Shown: one piece after another, positions 34,765 to 43,980 of the stretch
Position numbering within the stretch: position 1 is the first letter of the stretch
Layout of the letters: each line of letters opens with the position of its first letter
Source of the DNA: Chromatiales bacterium
Lineage (GTDB): Bacteria > Pseudomonadota > Gammaproteobacteria > Steroidobacterales > GCA-2729495
DNA length: 64,000 nt
Direction of reading: 5' to 3'
NCBI GenBank assembly: GCA_024234935.1
Contig: JACKNI010000001.1
Coordinates: forward strand, 186,001 to 250,000
Notes under the pieces: generated by a model
Seen by the model: the letters and a program-made list of their open reading frames with translations, nothing else
What the model was told of the DNA's origin: nothing
Databases searched by the model: none
Program-made: the position numbers and the translations under genes

Positions 34765-35883
34765 TCAGTTCTCCGTCGCCGCGGCTCGCGCCTCGTGCTG
34801 AGCGAGCGCCCAGGCCACATGCTCGCGCACCAGTTCGAGCGGGTGATCGCGCCGGGCTTGCAGCGCGGCCAGAACCTCTGCGGAGCTCGGCGCATTGCCG
34901 AGCGCGACAGCAATATTCCGCAACCAGCCAGGGTAACCGGTTCTTCGCAGCGCGCTGCCTTCGGTGCGACTGCTCCATTCGGCTTCGGTCCAGCTGAACA
35001 GCTCAATCAATCCGGCCTTGTCCAGTCCGTGCCGGACCGCGAAGTCGCTTTCCGTGCCCGGCCGGGCAAACTTGTTCCACGGACAGACCAGCTGGCAGTC
35101 ATCGCAGCCGAAGATCCGGTTGCCCATCGCAGCTCGCAACTCAACCGGAATCGGACCACGCGTTTCGATCGTGAAGTAGCTGATGCAGCGGCGGGCATCC
35201 AGCTGATAGGGCGCAATGATCGCCTGCGTCGGACAGATATCGAGGCAAGCCTGACAGCTGCCGCAGTGATTGCTGGCGGGCCTGTCGGTGGCGAGCGGCA
35301 GATCCGTATAGATTTCACCGAGCAGGAAACACGAGCCGGCGTTGCGGTTGATCAGGTTGGTGTGTTTGCCGATCCAGCCAAGGCCGGCGGCTTCGGCGAG
35401 TGGCTTTTCCATCACCGGTGCACTGTCGGTGAATACACGGTAGCTGTGCGGCTGCACTTCCTCGGTGATGCGGTTCGCGAGCTTTTGCAGTCGCTGGCGC
35501 AGCGTCTTGTGATAGTCGCGTCCCAATGCGTAGCGCGCGATATAGCCGCGCTCCGGATCGGCAAGGCTGCGGGCGGCCGCGCTCACATCGGCGTTGAGGT
35601 AGTCCATGCGCGCTGAAATTACCCGGCAGGTGCCTGGCCACAGTTCAGCCGGCCGGCTGCGCTTGCTGCCATGTCGGGCCATGTAGGTGAGTTCGCCGTG
35701 GAGGCCGGCATCCAGCCATGCGCCGAGCCGGGCTTCTGCCGTGCTGAGGTCGATATGGGTGATACCTATCTGCTGAAAACCGAGCGCGAGGCCCCAGCGC
35801 TTGATGTGCAGGGCAAGTTCGGGAGAGTCGGGTAGAAGCTCTGACACGGTATCCGCAGGAAGGCCCGGTGCATCCCGGGGCAT
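34765..35883 (-). CDS. queG: Epoxyqueuosine reductase
   Basis: 372 residues. It performs the last step of queuosine tRNA modification with cobalamin and two [4Fe-4S] clusters. Seen: LGFQQIGITHIDL, PVMEKPLAEAAGLGWIGKHT, the first cluster motif CGSCQACLDICPTQAI, and the second CDDCQLVCPW. A C-terminal HEAT-like tail is present. The ATG at 35883 is chosen; ATGs at 35895 and 35901 overlap or approach the divergent nnrD start. Fits the gammaproteobacterial order queG-nnrD-tsaE. Confidence 0.95.
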   Translation of the reverse strand: MPRDAPGLPADTVSELLPDSPELALHIKRWGLALGFQQIGITHIDLSTAEARLGAWLDAGLHGELTYMARHGSKRSRPAELWPGTCRVISARMDYLNADVSAAARSLADPERGYIARYALGRDYHKTLRQRLQKLANRITEEVQPHSYRVFTDSAPVMEKPLAEAAGLGWIGKHTNLINRNAGSCFLLGEIYTDLPLATDRPASNHCGSCQACLDICPTQAIIAPYQLDARRCISYFTIETRGPIPVELRAAMGNRIFGCDDCQLVCPWNKFARPGTESDFAVRHGLDKAGLIELFSWTEAEWSSRTEGSALRRTGYPGWLRNIAVALGNAPSSAEVLAALQARRDHPLELVREHVAWALAQHEARAAATEN

Positions 35884-35886
35884 CAG

Positions 35887-35892
35887 TATAAT
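35887..35892 (+). promoter_or_regulatory. TATAAT -10 box just upstream of nnrD
   Basis: Consensus TATAAT ends 7 bases before the nnrD ATG, with no Shine-Dalgarno, the same geometry as at 8099-8112. It suggests leaderless transcription of nnrD. It lies within the 16-base gap between queG and nnrD. Confidence 0.55.
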
Positions 35893-35899
35893 CATCGCC

Positions 35900-37393
35900 A
35901 TGACTGATATGGCACGCAGCGTGTGGACACCGGCACAGGTCCGTGAAATCGATCGCATGGCGGTCGGGTACTGCGGGATTCCAGGCTATGAACTGATGAC
36001 CCGCGCCGGCGAGGCGGCGTTTGGCATTGCCTGTCAGCGCTGGCCGGAGGCCCGTCGCTGGCTGGTGCTCTGCGGTGCCGGCAACAATGCGGGCGATGGC
36101 TATGTTGTCGCGCGGCTGGCACAGGCCGCGGGTCTGGATGTCACCGTGGCTGCACTGTCTGATCCGGCTTGCCTGCAGGGTGATGCCGCCACGGCCTGGC
36201 GCGACTACAGGGATGCGGGCGGTATGACGCAGCCATTTTCGGCAGCTCTCATCGACAGCTCCGAGCTGGTCGTCGACGCGCTGCTCGGCACCGGTCTGCA
36301 ACGGCCGGTTGCCGGCGAGTACCTGGCGGCTATCGAAGCCGTGAATGCCGAGGCACGACCGGTGCTGGCGCTCGATGTGCCAAGCGGGCTCGACAGTCTC
36401 AGTGGCGCCGTCCTCGGTGCGGCAATGTGGGCCGATCTGACCGTTACTTTTGTCGGGCTCAAGGCGGGTCTGTATCTGGGCTCGGGGCCTGAGTATTGCG
36501 GCGAGATCGAGTTTGCCGGGCTGGATATCCCGGTCAGTGCCGTGCAGCAACTGGAAACAGCACCGCTTTTCAATCTCTATGGCAGGGACGATCTGTTGCA
36601 CTTGTTGCCGCCGCGCCCGGCCAATGCGCACAAGGGCAGTTTCGGGCATCTGCTGATCGTCGGCGGTAATCGCGGCATGAGCGGTGCCGTGCGTCTTGCG
36701 GGCGAAGCTGCCTTGCGCGCCGGGGCAGGGCTGGTAACGGTGGCCACGCGGCCAGAACACGCGCTTTGGCTGCCATTGACCCGGCCGGAACTCATGTGCT
36801 CCGGTGTGGGTTCGGCCCGGGATCTTGCGCCGCTGCTGGAGCGCGCCACGATCGTGGCTTGCGGACCGGGCCTCGGTCGCGATCCCTGGGCGCAGGAACT
36901 TTTCGATATGGTGGCAGGCAGCGGTCTGCCGCTGGTACTGGATGCCGACGCACTCAACCTGCTCGCGGATCGCAAGCTGCGCCGGGACAACTGGATCCTT
37001 ACGCCGCATCCGGGCGAAGCGGGCCGCCTGCTCGGTACCAGCAGTGTGCGGGTGCAGGGCGACCGGTTTGGCGTGCTGAAGCAGTTATGCCGGCAATACG
37101 GCGGGACCGTGGTACTCAAGGGCCGCGGTACCTTGATCGGTTGTGAGGACAGCGTCCCCGTGCTGATCGACCGCGGCAATCCGGGCATGGCTACGGCGGG
37201 TATGGGTGATGTGTTGACCGGTCTGGTCGCCGGTCTGGCTGCGCAGACCGGCGCCGTGGATGTGCCTACGGCTGCGGGCGCGGCTTTTGTTCATGCGGCT
37301 GCCGGGGATGCTGCGGCGCTGACCGGCGAGCGTGGGTTGCTGGCCAGCGACCTGTTTGCCCAGTTCCGGACGTGGCTGAATCCCGCACACTGA
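35900..37393 (+). CDS. nnrD: Bifunctional NAD(P)H-hydrate epimerase/dehydratase
   Basis: 497 residues, two fused domains. The N-terminal epimerase (YjeF_N, about 1-220) has LCGAGNNAGDGYVVAR and ALDVPSGLDSLSGAVLG. The C-terminal ADP-dependent dehydratase (about 225-497) has GSFGHLLIVGGNRGMSGA, ILTPHPGEAGRLLG and GNPGMATAGMGDVLTGLVAG. It repairs damaged NAD(P)H. First gene of the nnrD-tsaE-amidase-mutL-miaA-hfq run. Overlaps tsaE by 22 bases. Confidence 0.96.
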   Translation: MTDMARSVWTPAQVREIDRMAVGYCGIPGYELMTRAGEAAFGIACQRWPEARRWLVLCGAGNNAGDGYVVARLAQAAGLDVTVAALSDPACLQGDAATAWRDYRDAGGMTQPFSAALIDSSELVVDALLGTGLQRPVAGEYLAAIEAVNAEARPVLALDVPSGLDSLSGAVLGAAMWADLTVTFVGLKAGLYLGSGPEYCGEIEFAGLDIPVSAVQQLETAPLFNLYGRDDLLHLLPPRPANAHKGSFGHLLIVGGNRGMSGAVRLAGEAALRAGAGLVTVATRPEHALWLPLTRPELMCSGVGSARDLAPLLERATIVACGPGLGRDPWAQELFDMVAGSGLPLVLDADALNLLADRKLRRDNWILTPHPGEAGRLLGTSSVRVQGDRFGVLKQLCRQYGGTVVLKGRGTLIGCEDSVPVLIDRGNPGMATAGMGDVLTGLVAGLAAQTGAVDVPTAAGAAFVHAAAGDAAALTGERGLLASDLFAQFRTWLNPAH

Positions 37394-37869
37394 AGCTGGC
37401 TGATCCGGACGCGACAGCGCGCCTCGGTCATGCGTTTGCGCAGGCGCTGATCGCCATCCAGCCGGCGCAATTCTGTGTCTACCTGCAAGGTGAACTCGGT
37501 GCCGGCAAGACCGCGTTTGCGCGTGCCCTGCTGGCCGGACTGGGCTACCGGGGGCGCGTGCCCAGTCCCACCTACACGCTGGTGGAGCCCTATACCGCAG
37601 GCGGTTTTCAGCTTCTGCATGCCGATCTGTACCGACTCAGGGATCCAGCGGAACTCGATTACTTGGGTATTGCCGACCAGTTTGCCGCCGGTTGCCTGTT
37701 GCTGGTCGAATGGCCGGAGCGGGGGCAGGGACGGCTGCCACCGCCCGATCTCAGGCTCGGCTTTTCCATCGTGGACATGGGTCGCCAGGTTGTTCTTCAG
37801 GCGCTCACAGCGCAGGGCACCGGCCTGCTGGCGCTGCCCAGCTTCGATCCCTGCCCCCAGCAGATATAA
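37372..37869 (+). CDS. tsaE: tRNA threonylcarbamoyladenosine biosynthesis ATPase TsaE
   Basis: 165 residues. Walker A in YLQGELGAGKTAFARALLAG at about 39-58, SPTYTLVEPY (switch), LLHADLYRL and LLVEWPERGQG. It is the ATPase that drives the TsaB-TsaD complex in t6A37 synthesis. The start is GTG at 37372, inside nnrD, so it is translated by overlap. The tail after about 150 is family-variable. Confidence 0.94.
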   Translation: MAESRTLKLADPDATARLGHAFAQALIAIQPAQFCVYLQGELGAGKTAFARALLAGLGYRGRVPSPTYTLVEPYTAGGFQLLHADLYRLRDPAELDYLGIADQFAAGCLLLVEWPERGQGRLPPPDLRLGFSIVDMGRQVVLQALTAQGTGLLALPSFDPCPQQI

Positions 37870-37957
37870 GCAGTTCAGCCGGTATCTTCATTGTTCCATT
37901 GATATACCGCGGCTATCCCTATATTTAAAAAAGGAATATCGTTCCCCATACGGGACT

Positions 37958-37971
37958 GATTACGTATAATC
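37958..37971 (+). promoter_or_regulatory. Likely promoter -10 region of the amidase-mutL-miaA-hfq run
   Basis: TATAAT at 37965-37970 lies in the AT-rich gap between tsaE and the amidase gene, 33 bases before its GTG. It is part of a small inverted repeat, GATTA (37958-37962) and TAATC (37967-37971). A second weak repeat, GGAA/TTCC (37933-37945), sits over the -35 zone. No strong -35 is seen. Confidence 0.5.
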
Positions 37972-38003
37972 GACCGCGTGGTCGGGCATCCGGGAGGCGG
38001 GGC

Positions 38004-39425
38004 GTGAAACGCAGCGGGCTTAACTGCCTTGTTTGCATCATTGCGATATTGCTGATTCGCGTTTCAGCCGTGAACGCCGCGGAGCGCGCGCAGGTCCAGG
38101 CGGTCCGGCTTGCCGAGCAGGGCGATGCCACCCGTATCGAACTGCGCCTGTCGCGATCTGCCGATTTCAAGATGTTTACGCTGACCAGGCCCGACCGGGT
38201 CGTGCTGGACATTTCGGCGGCAGCCCTCGGCCGCAGCGCCTTGCCGCTGCCGGGGGCCACGGGTTCTGTGCGTAATGTCCGTGCCGCGCATCGTGACGGC
38301 GATCTGCGCATCGTTTTTGACCTCACGGGCGCCATGCGCCCGACAAGCACCACCGCCAGTGAAGGTTCGATTTCGCGACTGACGATCGATCTGCAAGCGC
38401 CGGCGAGTTCACAAAGTGCCGCTTCGCCCGAGTCATCACCATCGCCAGTCACCGTATCGGCGCCGGAGCCTGAACCCGGTTTGAGGCCACAACCGGAGGT
38501 GGCCGCGAAAGCGGCGCCTGTCGCTGAGAAGCCGATCCGGCCCGCACGCGATATCGTCGTGGTCGTCGATGCCGGCCATGGCGGCCATGATCCGGGCGCG
38601 CATGGTGCACGCGGCTTGCGGGAGAAGGACGTTACGCTGGCCATCAGCAAGCGACTGGTGCGCCTGATCAACAACGAACCCAATATGCGGGCCGTGCTGA
38701 CGCGTGACGATGATCGCTTCCTGGGCTTGCGCGAACGTATGGAGCGGGCGCGGTCAGCGAGTGCCGACCTGTTCATTTCCATTCATGCCGATGCGGCCAT
38801 GAACCGGAGCGCACGTGGGTCTACGGTTTATGTGCTGTCGGAGAAGGCGGCCAGCGATGAAGCTTCACGCCGTCTGGCGGCGCGCGAGAATGCGGCGCTG
38901 ATCGGTGGTGTCGAGCTCGGTGACAAGGATCCGGTTCTGGCTTCGGTACTCATGGACCTGTCGCAGAACGCGTCCATCAGTTCGAGTATCAGCATCGGCG
39001 GGGCCATTCTTGGCGAGATGGCCGGGCTCGGGCACCTGCACCGGAACACCGTGCAGCATGCGCCGTTCATGGTGCTGAAATCCCCTGATGTGCCCTCCGT
39101 GCTGATCGAAACTGCCTATATCTCCAACCCCGACGACGAGCGCGATCTGGGTTCCGCAAAGCATCAGGAAAAGCTCGCTCGCGCCGTGCTGGGCGGCGTC
39201 CGTCGGTACTTCGATGCGAACCCGACGGCCGGTGTGATGGCGGCCACTGCACCGTCCGAAAAAGCACCCCGCGATATCCGGCATGTGATCCGGCGCGGCG
39301 ATACTCTTTCCGGAATCGCGGACCGCTACAACATCAGCATGCAGCGGATCCGGTCAGTCAACGGACTTCGCTCTGATACCGTGCGTCTCGGGCAGACGCT
39401 GCGGATTCCGGCCGAACGTACCTGA
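38004..39425 (+). CDS. N-acetylmuramoyl-L-alanine amidase (AmiB/AmiC type)
   Basis: 473 residues. Signal peptide (LNCLVCIIAILLIRVSAVNA, about 6-25), AMIN septum-targeting domain (about 30-135), a Pro/Ala-rich linker, the zinc amidase_3 domain (about 180-405: VVVDAGHGGHDPGAHGARG, FISIHADAAMN, PSVLIETAYISN with the metal His and Glu), and a C-terminal LysM domain (VIRRGDTLSGIADRYNIS). It cleaves septal peptidoglycan to separate daughter cells, normally after activation by EnvC or NlpD. The start is GTG at 38004 with GGGAGG upstream. Confidence 0.95.
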   Translation: MKRSGLNCLVCIIAILLIRVSAVNAAERAQVQAVRLAEQGDATRIELRLSRSADFKMFTLTRPDRVVLDISAAALGRSALPLPGATGSVRNVRAAHRDGDLRIVFDLTGAMRPTSTTASEGSISRLTIDLQAPASSQSAASPESSPSPVTVSAPEPEPGLRPQPEVAAKAAPVAEKPIRPARDIVVVVDAGHGGHDPGAHGARGLREKDVTLAISKRLVRLINNEPNMRAVLTRDDDRFLGLRERMERARSASADLFISIHADAAMNRSARGSTVYVLSEKAASDEASRRLAARENAALIGGVELGDKDPVLASVLMDLSQNASISSSISIGGAILGEMAGLGHLHRNTVQHAPFMVLKSPDVPSVLIETAYISNPDDERDLGSAKHQEKLARAVLGGVRRYFDANPTAGVMAATAPSEKAPRDIRHVIRRGDTLSGIADRYNISMQRIRSVNGLRSDTVRLGQTLRIPAERT

Positions 39426-39502
39426 AGCCCTCCAGCCCGCCGTTTCCGGTCCGGCTGCTCGCCGCGGTTTGCAATACTCGCGGTATTTGAAACAATCCCG
39501 GC

Positions 39503-41239
39503 ATGCCGATTCGCGAACTGCCTGCTCACCTGGTCAATCAGATTGCAGCTGGTGAGGTCGTCGAACGGCCCGCTTCTGTCGTCAAGGAGTTGCTCGAGAA
39601 CAGTCTCGATGCGGGTGCTTCGCGAATCGAGGTGGAGCTGGAAGAGGCGGGAGTCAAGCTCTGCCGGGTGCGCGATGACGGCACCGGTATCCCGCGCGAT
39701 GAGCTGGCACTGGCACTTGCCCGGCATGCGACCAGCAAGATCAGTTCACTCGAAGAACTCGAGCACGTGGCGACCCTGGGATTTCGCGGCGAAGCGCTGC
39801 CCAGTATCGCCTCGGTATCGAGGCTGCGGATTACATCCCGGGAGCGCTCCGCGGACTCGGGTTTCATGCTCGACGGCGCTGACTGCGATGGCGTGAGTCC
39901 TGCTGCGCATCCGCCCGGAACCACGGTCGAAGTACGCGACCTTTTCTTCAATACGCCGGCGCGCCGGCGTTTCCTGCGCAGTGAGCGTACGGAGTTCGGC
40001 CGGGTGCGTGAGGTGATCGAAAGAATCGCCCTGTCGCGCAGTTCGCTTGCCTTGCGGATCACGCACAATCATCGCCAGATTCTCGATCTGCCGGCCGCTG
40101 TCACGCCGGCCGAGCTGGTCGACCGTGTCAGTCGGGTTTGTGGTCGCGAGTTCACCGACAACGCGATCTATGTCCAGCGCGAATCGGGCGGGATGCTGCT
40201 GCGTGGCTGGCTGGTGCGACCGGTCCATGCGCGCAGTCAGCCCGATCTGCAGTACATGATTCTCAACGGGCGTGCGATTCGCGACAAGTTGCTGGCTGGC
40301 GCGGTGCGCGCCGGTTATCGCGATGTCCTGTATCGCGACCGGTGGCCCGCATTTGTGCTCTATCTGGACATGGATCCGGCCTGGGTTGATGTCAATGCAC
40401 ACCCGGCCAAGCAGGAGGTTCGCTTCCGGGACCCGGGACCCGTGCGTGATTTCGTGCGGCGGACGGTAGAGGCGGCGATTGCCGAGCCTGCGGCCGCGGG
40501 TGTCGGTCCACACGACTTCGGTGCGCATGCGGCATCTTCCGTGGTGGCAAGACAAAGTCCGCTGGCCTTCGCCATGCCCGTGTCGCCTGGCCGTGTCCGC
40601 GAGCAACTGGCGAGCTACTCCAGGCTCGCGGCACCGGCTGCTGCGGAGGATCACTCAGCACCGCTTGGTTATGCGCTGGCGCAGCTGCACGGCGTGTACA
40701 TCCTTGCGCAGAATGCCAACGGCCTGGTGATCGTGGACGCCCATGCAGCACACGAGCGGATCAGTTACGAGCGGCTGAAAGCGACGGTTCGCCAGTCATC
40801 GGTTCAGGTCCAGACACTGCTCGTGCCGCCAGTACTCGCGGTCAGCGAACGCGAAGCCGGGCAGGTCGAGCAACACGGCGAGCTGCTGGAGCGCTGCGGA
40901 TTCCTGCTCAGCCGCGTCGCGCCGGACCGGGTTGCTGTGCGCGGCATTCCCGCGCTGTTGACCGGCGTGGATCCCGGGATGCTGGTTCGCGAACTGCTGC
41001 CCGGTCTCAGCGGAGACCTGGTGCTGGATGATCTGCTCAATGTCCTCGACCGGGTCCTGGCTGGTTCGGCCTGCCATGCGGCGATACGCGCCAATCGCCG
41101 TCTGACGATCGAAGAGATGAACAGCCTGTTGCGCGACATGGAGCGCACCGAGCGCAGCGATCAGTGCAATCATGGCCGGCCAACCCTTGTCGCGCTGTCG
41201 ATGTCCGAGCTGGATCAGCTGTTCGCGCGCGGTCGGTGA
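39503..41239 (+). CDS. mutL: DNA mismatch repair protein MutL
   Basis: 578 residues. N-terminal GHKL ATPase: IREL...VNQIAAGEVVERPASVV, VRDDGTGIPRDELALAL, and TLGFRGEALPSIASVSRL. The middle transducer domain ends near VDVNAHPAKQEVRFRD. The C-terminal dimerisation domain (about 390-578) contains DAHAAHERISYE and ends ACHAAIRANRRLTIEEMNSL. The DQHA-type endonuclease motif reads DAHAAHERI, as in MutH-containing or MutH-like lineages; whether it has nuclease activity is not clear. It overlaps or abuts miaA. Confidence 0.95.
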   Translation: MPIRELPAHLVNQIAAGEVVERPASVVKELLENSLDAGASRIEVELEEAGVKLCRVRDDGTGIPRDELALALARHATSKISSLEELEHVATLGFRGEALPSIASVSRLRITSRERSADSGFMLDGADCDGVSPAAHPPGTTVEVRDLFFNTPARRRFLRSERTEFGRVREVIERIALSRSSLALRITHNHRQILDLPAAVTPAELVDRVSRVCGREFTDNAIYVQRESGGMLLRGWLVRPVHARSQPDLQYMILNGRAIRDKLLAGAVRAGYRDVLYRDRWPAFVLYLDMDPAWVDVNAHPAKQEVRFRDPGPVRDFVRRTVEAAIAEPAAAGVGPHDFGAHAASSVVARQSPLAFAMPVSPGRVREQLASYSRLAAPAAAEDHSAPLGYALAQLHGVYILAQNANGLVIVDAHAAHERISYERLKATVRQSSVQVQTLLVPPVLAVSEREAGQVEQHGELLERCGFLLSRVAPDRVAVRGIPALLTGVDPGMLVRELLPGLSGDLVLDDLLNVLDRVLAGSACHAAIRANRRLTIEEMNSLLRDMERTERSDQCNHGRPTLVALSMSELDQLFARGR

Positions 41240-41256
41240 CGGCCGGGTCCGGTTCG

Positions 41257-42213
41257 ATGATCAGTCCGCCTCTTGTGATCTGCCTGATGGGACCGACTGC
41301 GGCCGGCAAGACAGCGCTCGCCGTCGAACTGGCCAGACGATTCCCTGTCAGTATCGTCAGCGTTGATTCGGCGCTGGTGTACCGTCGAATGGACATCGGC
41401 ACCGGAAAGCCCGGGCCGGAGGTGTTGGCGGAAGTGCCGCACCAGCTGATCGATATTCGTGAGCCCTGGGAGAGCTATTCCGCCGGTGAATTCCTGCGCG
41501 ATGCCCGGGCGGCAATTGAAGGGATCGTGGCTGCCGGACGCGTGCCGCTGCTGGTCGGCGGGACAATGCTGTACTTCCGCAGTCTCTGGCAGGGCCTGTC
41601 GGAGTTGCCGCAGGCCGACGGTGAGGTTCGTGCCGCGATCGACCTGCGCGCTGCGGCCATCGGTTGGCCTGCGTTGCACGCCGAACTGGCCCTGGTGGAT
41701 CCGCTGACCGCGCAGCGCTTGCAGCCGGCCGACCGGCAACGCATTCAGCGCGCACTCGAAGTCCATCAATTGACCGGTGTACCACTCTCGGCCCAGCAGG
41801 GACGCGCGTCACCCACCAGCGATCTGCGCTTCCTGCGTATCGCCGTTATCCCGCAGGACAGGCGGTTGCTGCATGCACGAATAGAGGCGAGATTCCGCGA
41901 GATGCTGGGACGAGGCTTTGTCGCAGAAGTGGAGGGGCTGATGCAGTTGTCTGAAATGCGAGCGGATCGCCCGGCAATGCGGGCGGTTGGCTATCGCCAG
42001 CTTTGGGGAATGCTGGCCGGTGATTATGACCGGGCAGAGGCAGAGCGTCGTGCGCTTGCGGCGACCCGGCAGCTGGCCAAACGGCAGCTCACCTGGCTGC
42101 GTCACGAGGTCTGTGAACTGCGCATTTCCATGGAGGCTGATCTGGTCGCTGAAGCCGCGGCCGCGCTGCGCACACACGGTGTCCGGGATGCATTATCGGC
42201 ATCGAGCGGCTAG
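41257..42213 (+). CDS. miaA: tRNA dimethylallyltransferase
   Basis: 318 residues. It isopentenylates A37 of tRNAs that read UNN codons. P-loop LMGPTAAGKTALAVELARRF, then VSVDSALVYRRMDIGTGKP, PLLVGGTMLYFRSLWQGL and MRAVGYRQLWGML. The ATG at 41257 is chosen, 17 bases after the mutL stop. A GTG at 41236, overlapping that stop (GTGA), would add seven residues and is also possible. Upstream of hfq as usual. Confidence 0.94.
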   Translation: MISPPLVICLMGPTAAGKTALAVELARRFPVSIVSVDSALVYRRMDIGTGKPGPEVLAEVPHQLIDIREPWESYSAGEFLRDARAAIEGIVAAGRVPLLVGGTMLYFRSLWQGLSELPQADGEVRAAIDLRAAAIGWPALHAELALVDPLTAQRLQPADRQRIQRALEVHQLTGVPLSAQQGRASPTSDLRFLRIAVIPQDRRLLHARIEARFREMLGRGFVAEVEGLMQLSEMRADRPAMRAVGYRQLWGMLAGDYDRAEAERRALAATRQLAKRQLTWLRHEVCELRISMEADLVAEAAAALRTHGVRDALSASSG

Positions 42214-42307
42214 AATGCCGGCCGAGGGGGGAGTGCACATGCGGCGTGTTCCACGTCGTTCAGAAGCGCCACCGGACGCAACGAACAAGAACAAACAGGA
42301 GTCCAAG

Positions 42308-42547
42308 ATGACCAAAGGTCAGGTGCTGCAGGATCCGTTCCTGAATGTACTCCGCAAGGAGAAGGTTCCTGTTTCGATTTATCTGGTTAACGGGATCAAG
42401 CTGCAGGGGACTGTCGAGTCTTTCGACCAGTTTGTCGTGCTGCTGAAAAACAGCGTCAGCCAGATGGTTTACAAGCATGCGATCTCTACAGTGGTGCCGT
42501 CCCGTGCAGTCAGGCTGCCGGACCAGGATGAAGAGGAAGAAGGCTGA
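42308..42547 (+). CDS. hfq: RNA chaperone Hfq
   Basis: 79 residues, hexameric Sm-like protein that pairs small RNAs with mRNAs. The core is fully conserved: GQVLQDPFLNVLRKEKVPVS, IYLVNGIKLQGTVESFDQFV, and the YKHAISTVVPSRAV Sm2 region. The C-terminus is short and ends in acidic DEEEEG, like the acidic tip known to compete with RNA in E. coli Hfq. AGGAG precedes the ATG. An in-frame ATG 69 bases upstream (42239) with GGGGAG could make a longer form. Confidence 0.98.
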   Translation: MTKGQVLQDPFLNVLRKEKVPVSIYLVNGIKLQGTVESFDQFVVLLKNSVSQMVYKHAISTVVPSRAVRLPDQDEEEEG

Positions 42548-42646
42548 TTACGCCGGACTCGTCTATTGATCGCCACCAGCCGGGATTGCTTCGGCCGACG
42601 TGCTGCAGCAGGTGTTTCGCCATAGCTGCGCTGCAGGTGCCACATC

Positions 42647-43951
42647 TTGTTTGACCGGCCCAGTCATGGAGAACGCGCGGTCCTGGTGCACGCCAAGATC
42701 GGTTCGGCGCCACCTCCGGAAGAAAAGCAGGAGTTCGAGGCACTCGCTCTTGCGGCCGGCGCCGAAGTGGCGGGCGCACTCAGCGCCTCACTCCGAAAGG
42801 TCAATCCACGTTATCTGATCGGTAGCGGCAAGCTGGACGAGTTGCGCCAGTTGCTTCACGAGACCTGTGCCGAGATCGTGCTGGTCGACCATTGGCTGAG
42901 TCCCGCCCAGCAGCGCAATCTCGAGCGGGAGCTCGATCGGCGCGTCGTCGACCGGACCGGCCTGATTCTGGATATCTTTGCGCAGCGCGCGCGTACTCAT
43001 GAAGGCAAGCTGCAGGTGGAACTCGCCCAGCTCGAACACCTGGCGACGCGCCTGGTGCGGGGCTGGACCCACCTTGAACGCCAGAAGGGCGGCATCGGGC
43101 TGCGTGGTCCGGGCGAAACGCAGCTCGAGTCGGACCGCCGCCTGATTTCACAGCGCATCCGGTCATTGACCGGGCGACTCGCGCGAGTGGCCCGTCAGCG
43201 CCGCACCGCGGGCCAGATGCGCCGCAAGGTCGAGATTCCGACCGTTTCGCTGGTCGGCTATACCAATGCCGGAAAGTCGACCCTGTTCAACAGGCTGACC
43301 AGCGCCGGTGTCCTCGTCGCTGACCAGCTGTTTGCCACGCTTGACCCGACGCTGCGGCGGGTCCGCTTGCCGGATGGGACGATGATCATCCTCGCCGATA
43401 CCGTCGGCTTCATTCGCGATCTGCCGCATGAACTGGTTGCTGCCTTTCGCTCGACGCTGGAAGAGACCAGGGATTCGCACCTGATCCTGCACGTGATCGA
43501 CAGTTCCGATCCGGCTCATCAGGAGCGTATCCAGGATGTCGTCAAGGTGCTGGAAGAGATCGGTGCTGACCAGACGCCTCGCATCCAGGTCTACAACAAG
43601 ACTGATATACTCGGCGCGCAGCCCCGGGTTGATCGTGATGCGACGGGGTTGCCAGCCCGCGTCTGGCTGTCATCGCAAACGGGCGATGGGGTCAGCTCCC
43701 TGCTTGAGGTCATTGCCGAACATCTGCATGTCGCGTTCGTGCAGTGCACGGTCGAGCTGGATGCCGCGGAAGCGCGTCTGCGAGCCAGTTTCTATGCCAT
43801 GGGCGCGGTGGTGAACGAACGTCTGCGTGATGCCGGTGGCTGGGAGCTGGATCTCAGGATGGGCCGTCGCGACTATGAAGATCTGAGCCGGCGCGAGCAC
43901 CTGCGGGTGCTCCCCGGTCCTGCGGATTTCCGCCCCGAGGCGTTACAGTGA
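42647..43951 (+). CDS. hflX: Ribosome-splitting GTPase HflX
   Basis: 434 residues. The N-terminal HflX domain (KVNPRYLIGSGKLDELRQLL, VDRTGLILDIFAQRARTHEGK, GIGLRGPGETQLESDRR) is followed by the GTPase domain: G1 LVGYTNAGKSTLFNRL, G3 DTVGFIRDLPHELV and G4 NKTD. HflX dissociates stalled 70S ribosomes. The start is TTG at 42647. It is the second gene after hfq, as in E. coli hfq-hflX-hflK-hflC. Confidence 0.95.
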   Translation: MFDRPSHGERAVLVHAKIGSAPPPEEKQEFEALALAAGAEVAGALSASLRKVNPRYLIGSGKLDELRQLLHETCAEIVLVDHWLSPAQQRNLERELDRRVVDRTGLILDIFAQRARTHEGKLQVELAQLEHLATRLVRGWTHLERQKGGIGLRGPGETQLESDRRLISQRIRSLTGRLARVARQRRTAGQMRRKVEIPTVSLVGYTNAGKSTLFNRLTSAGVLVADQLFATLDPTLRRVRLPDGTMIILADTVGFIRDLPHELVAAFRSTLEETRDSHLILHVIDSSDPAHQERIQDVVKVLEEIGADQTPRIQVYNKTDILGAQPRVDRDATGLPARVWLSSQTGDGVSSLLEVIAEHLHVAFVQCTVELDAAEARLRASFYAMGAVVNERLRDAGGWELDLRMGRRDYEDLSRREHLRVLPGPADFRPEALQ

Positions 43952-43980
43952 TATTGACGCAACTGCTCTGGAACTGACAA

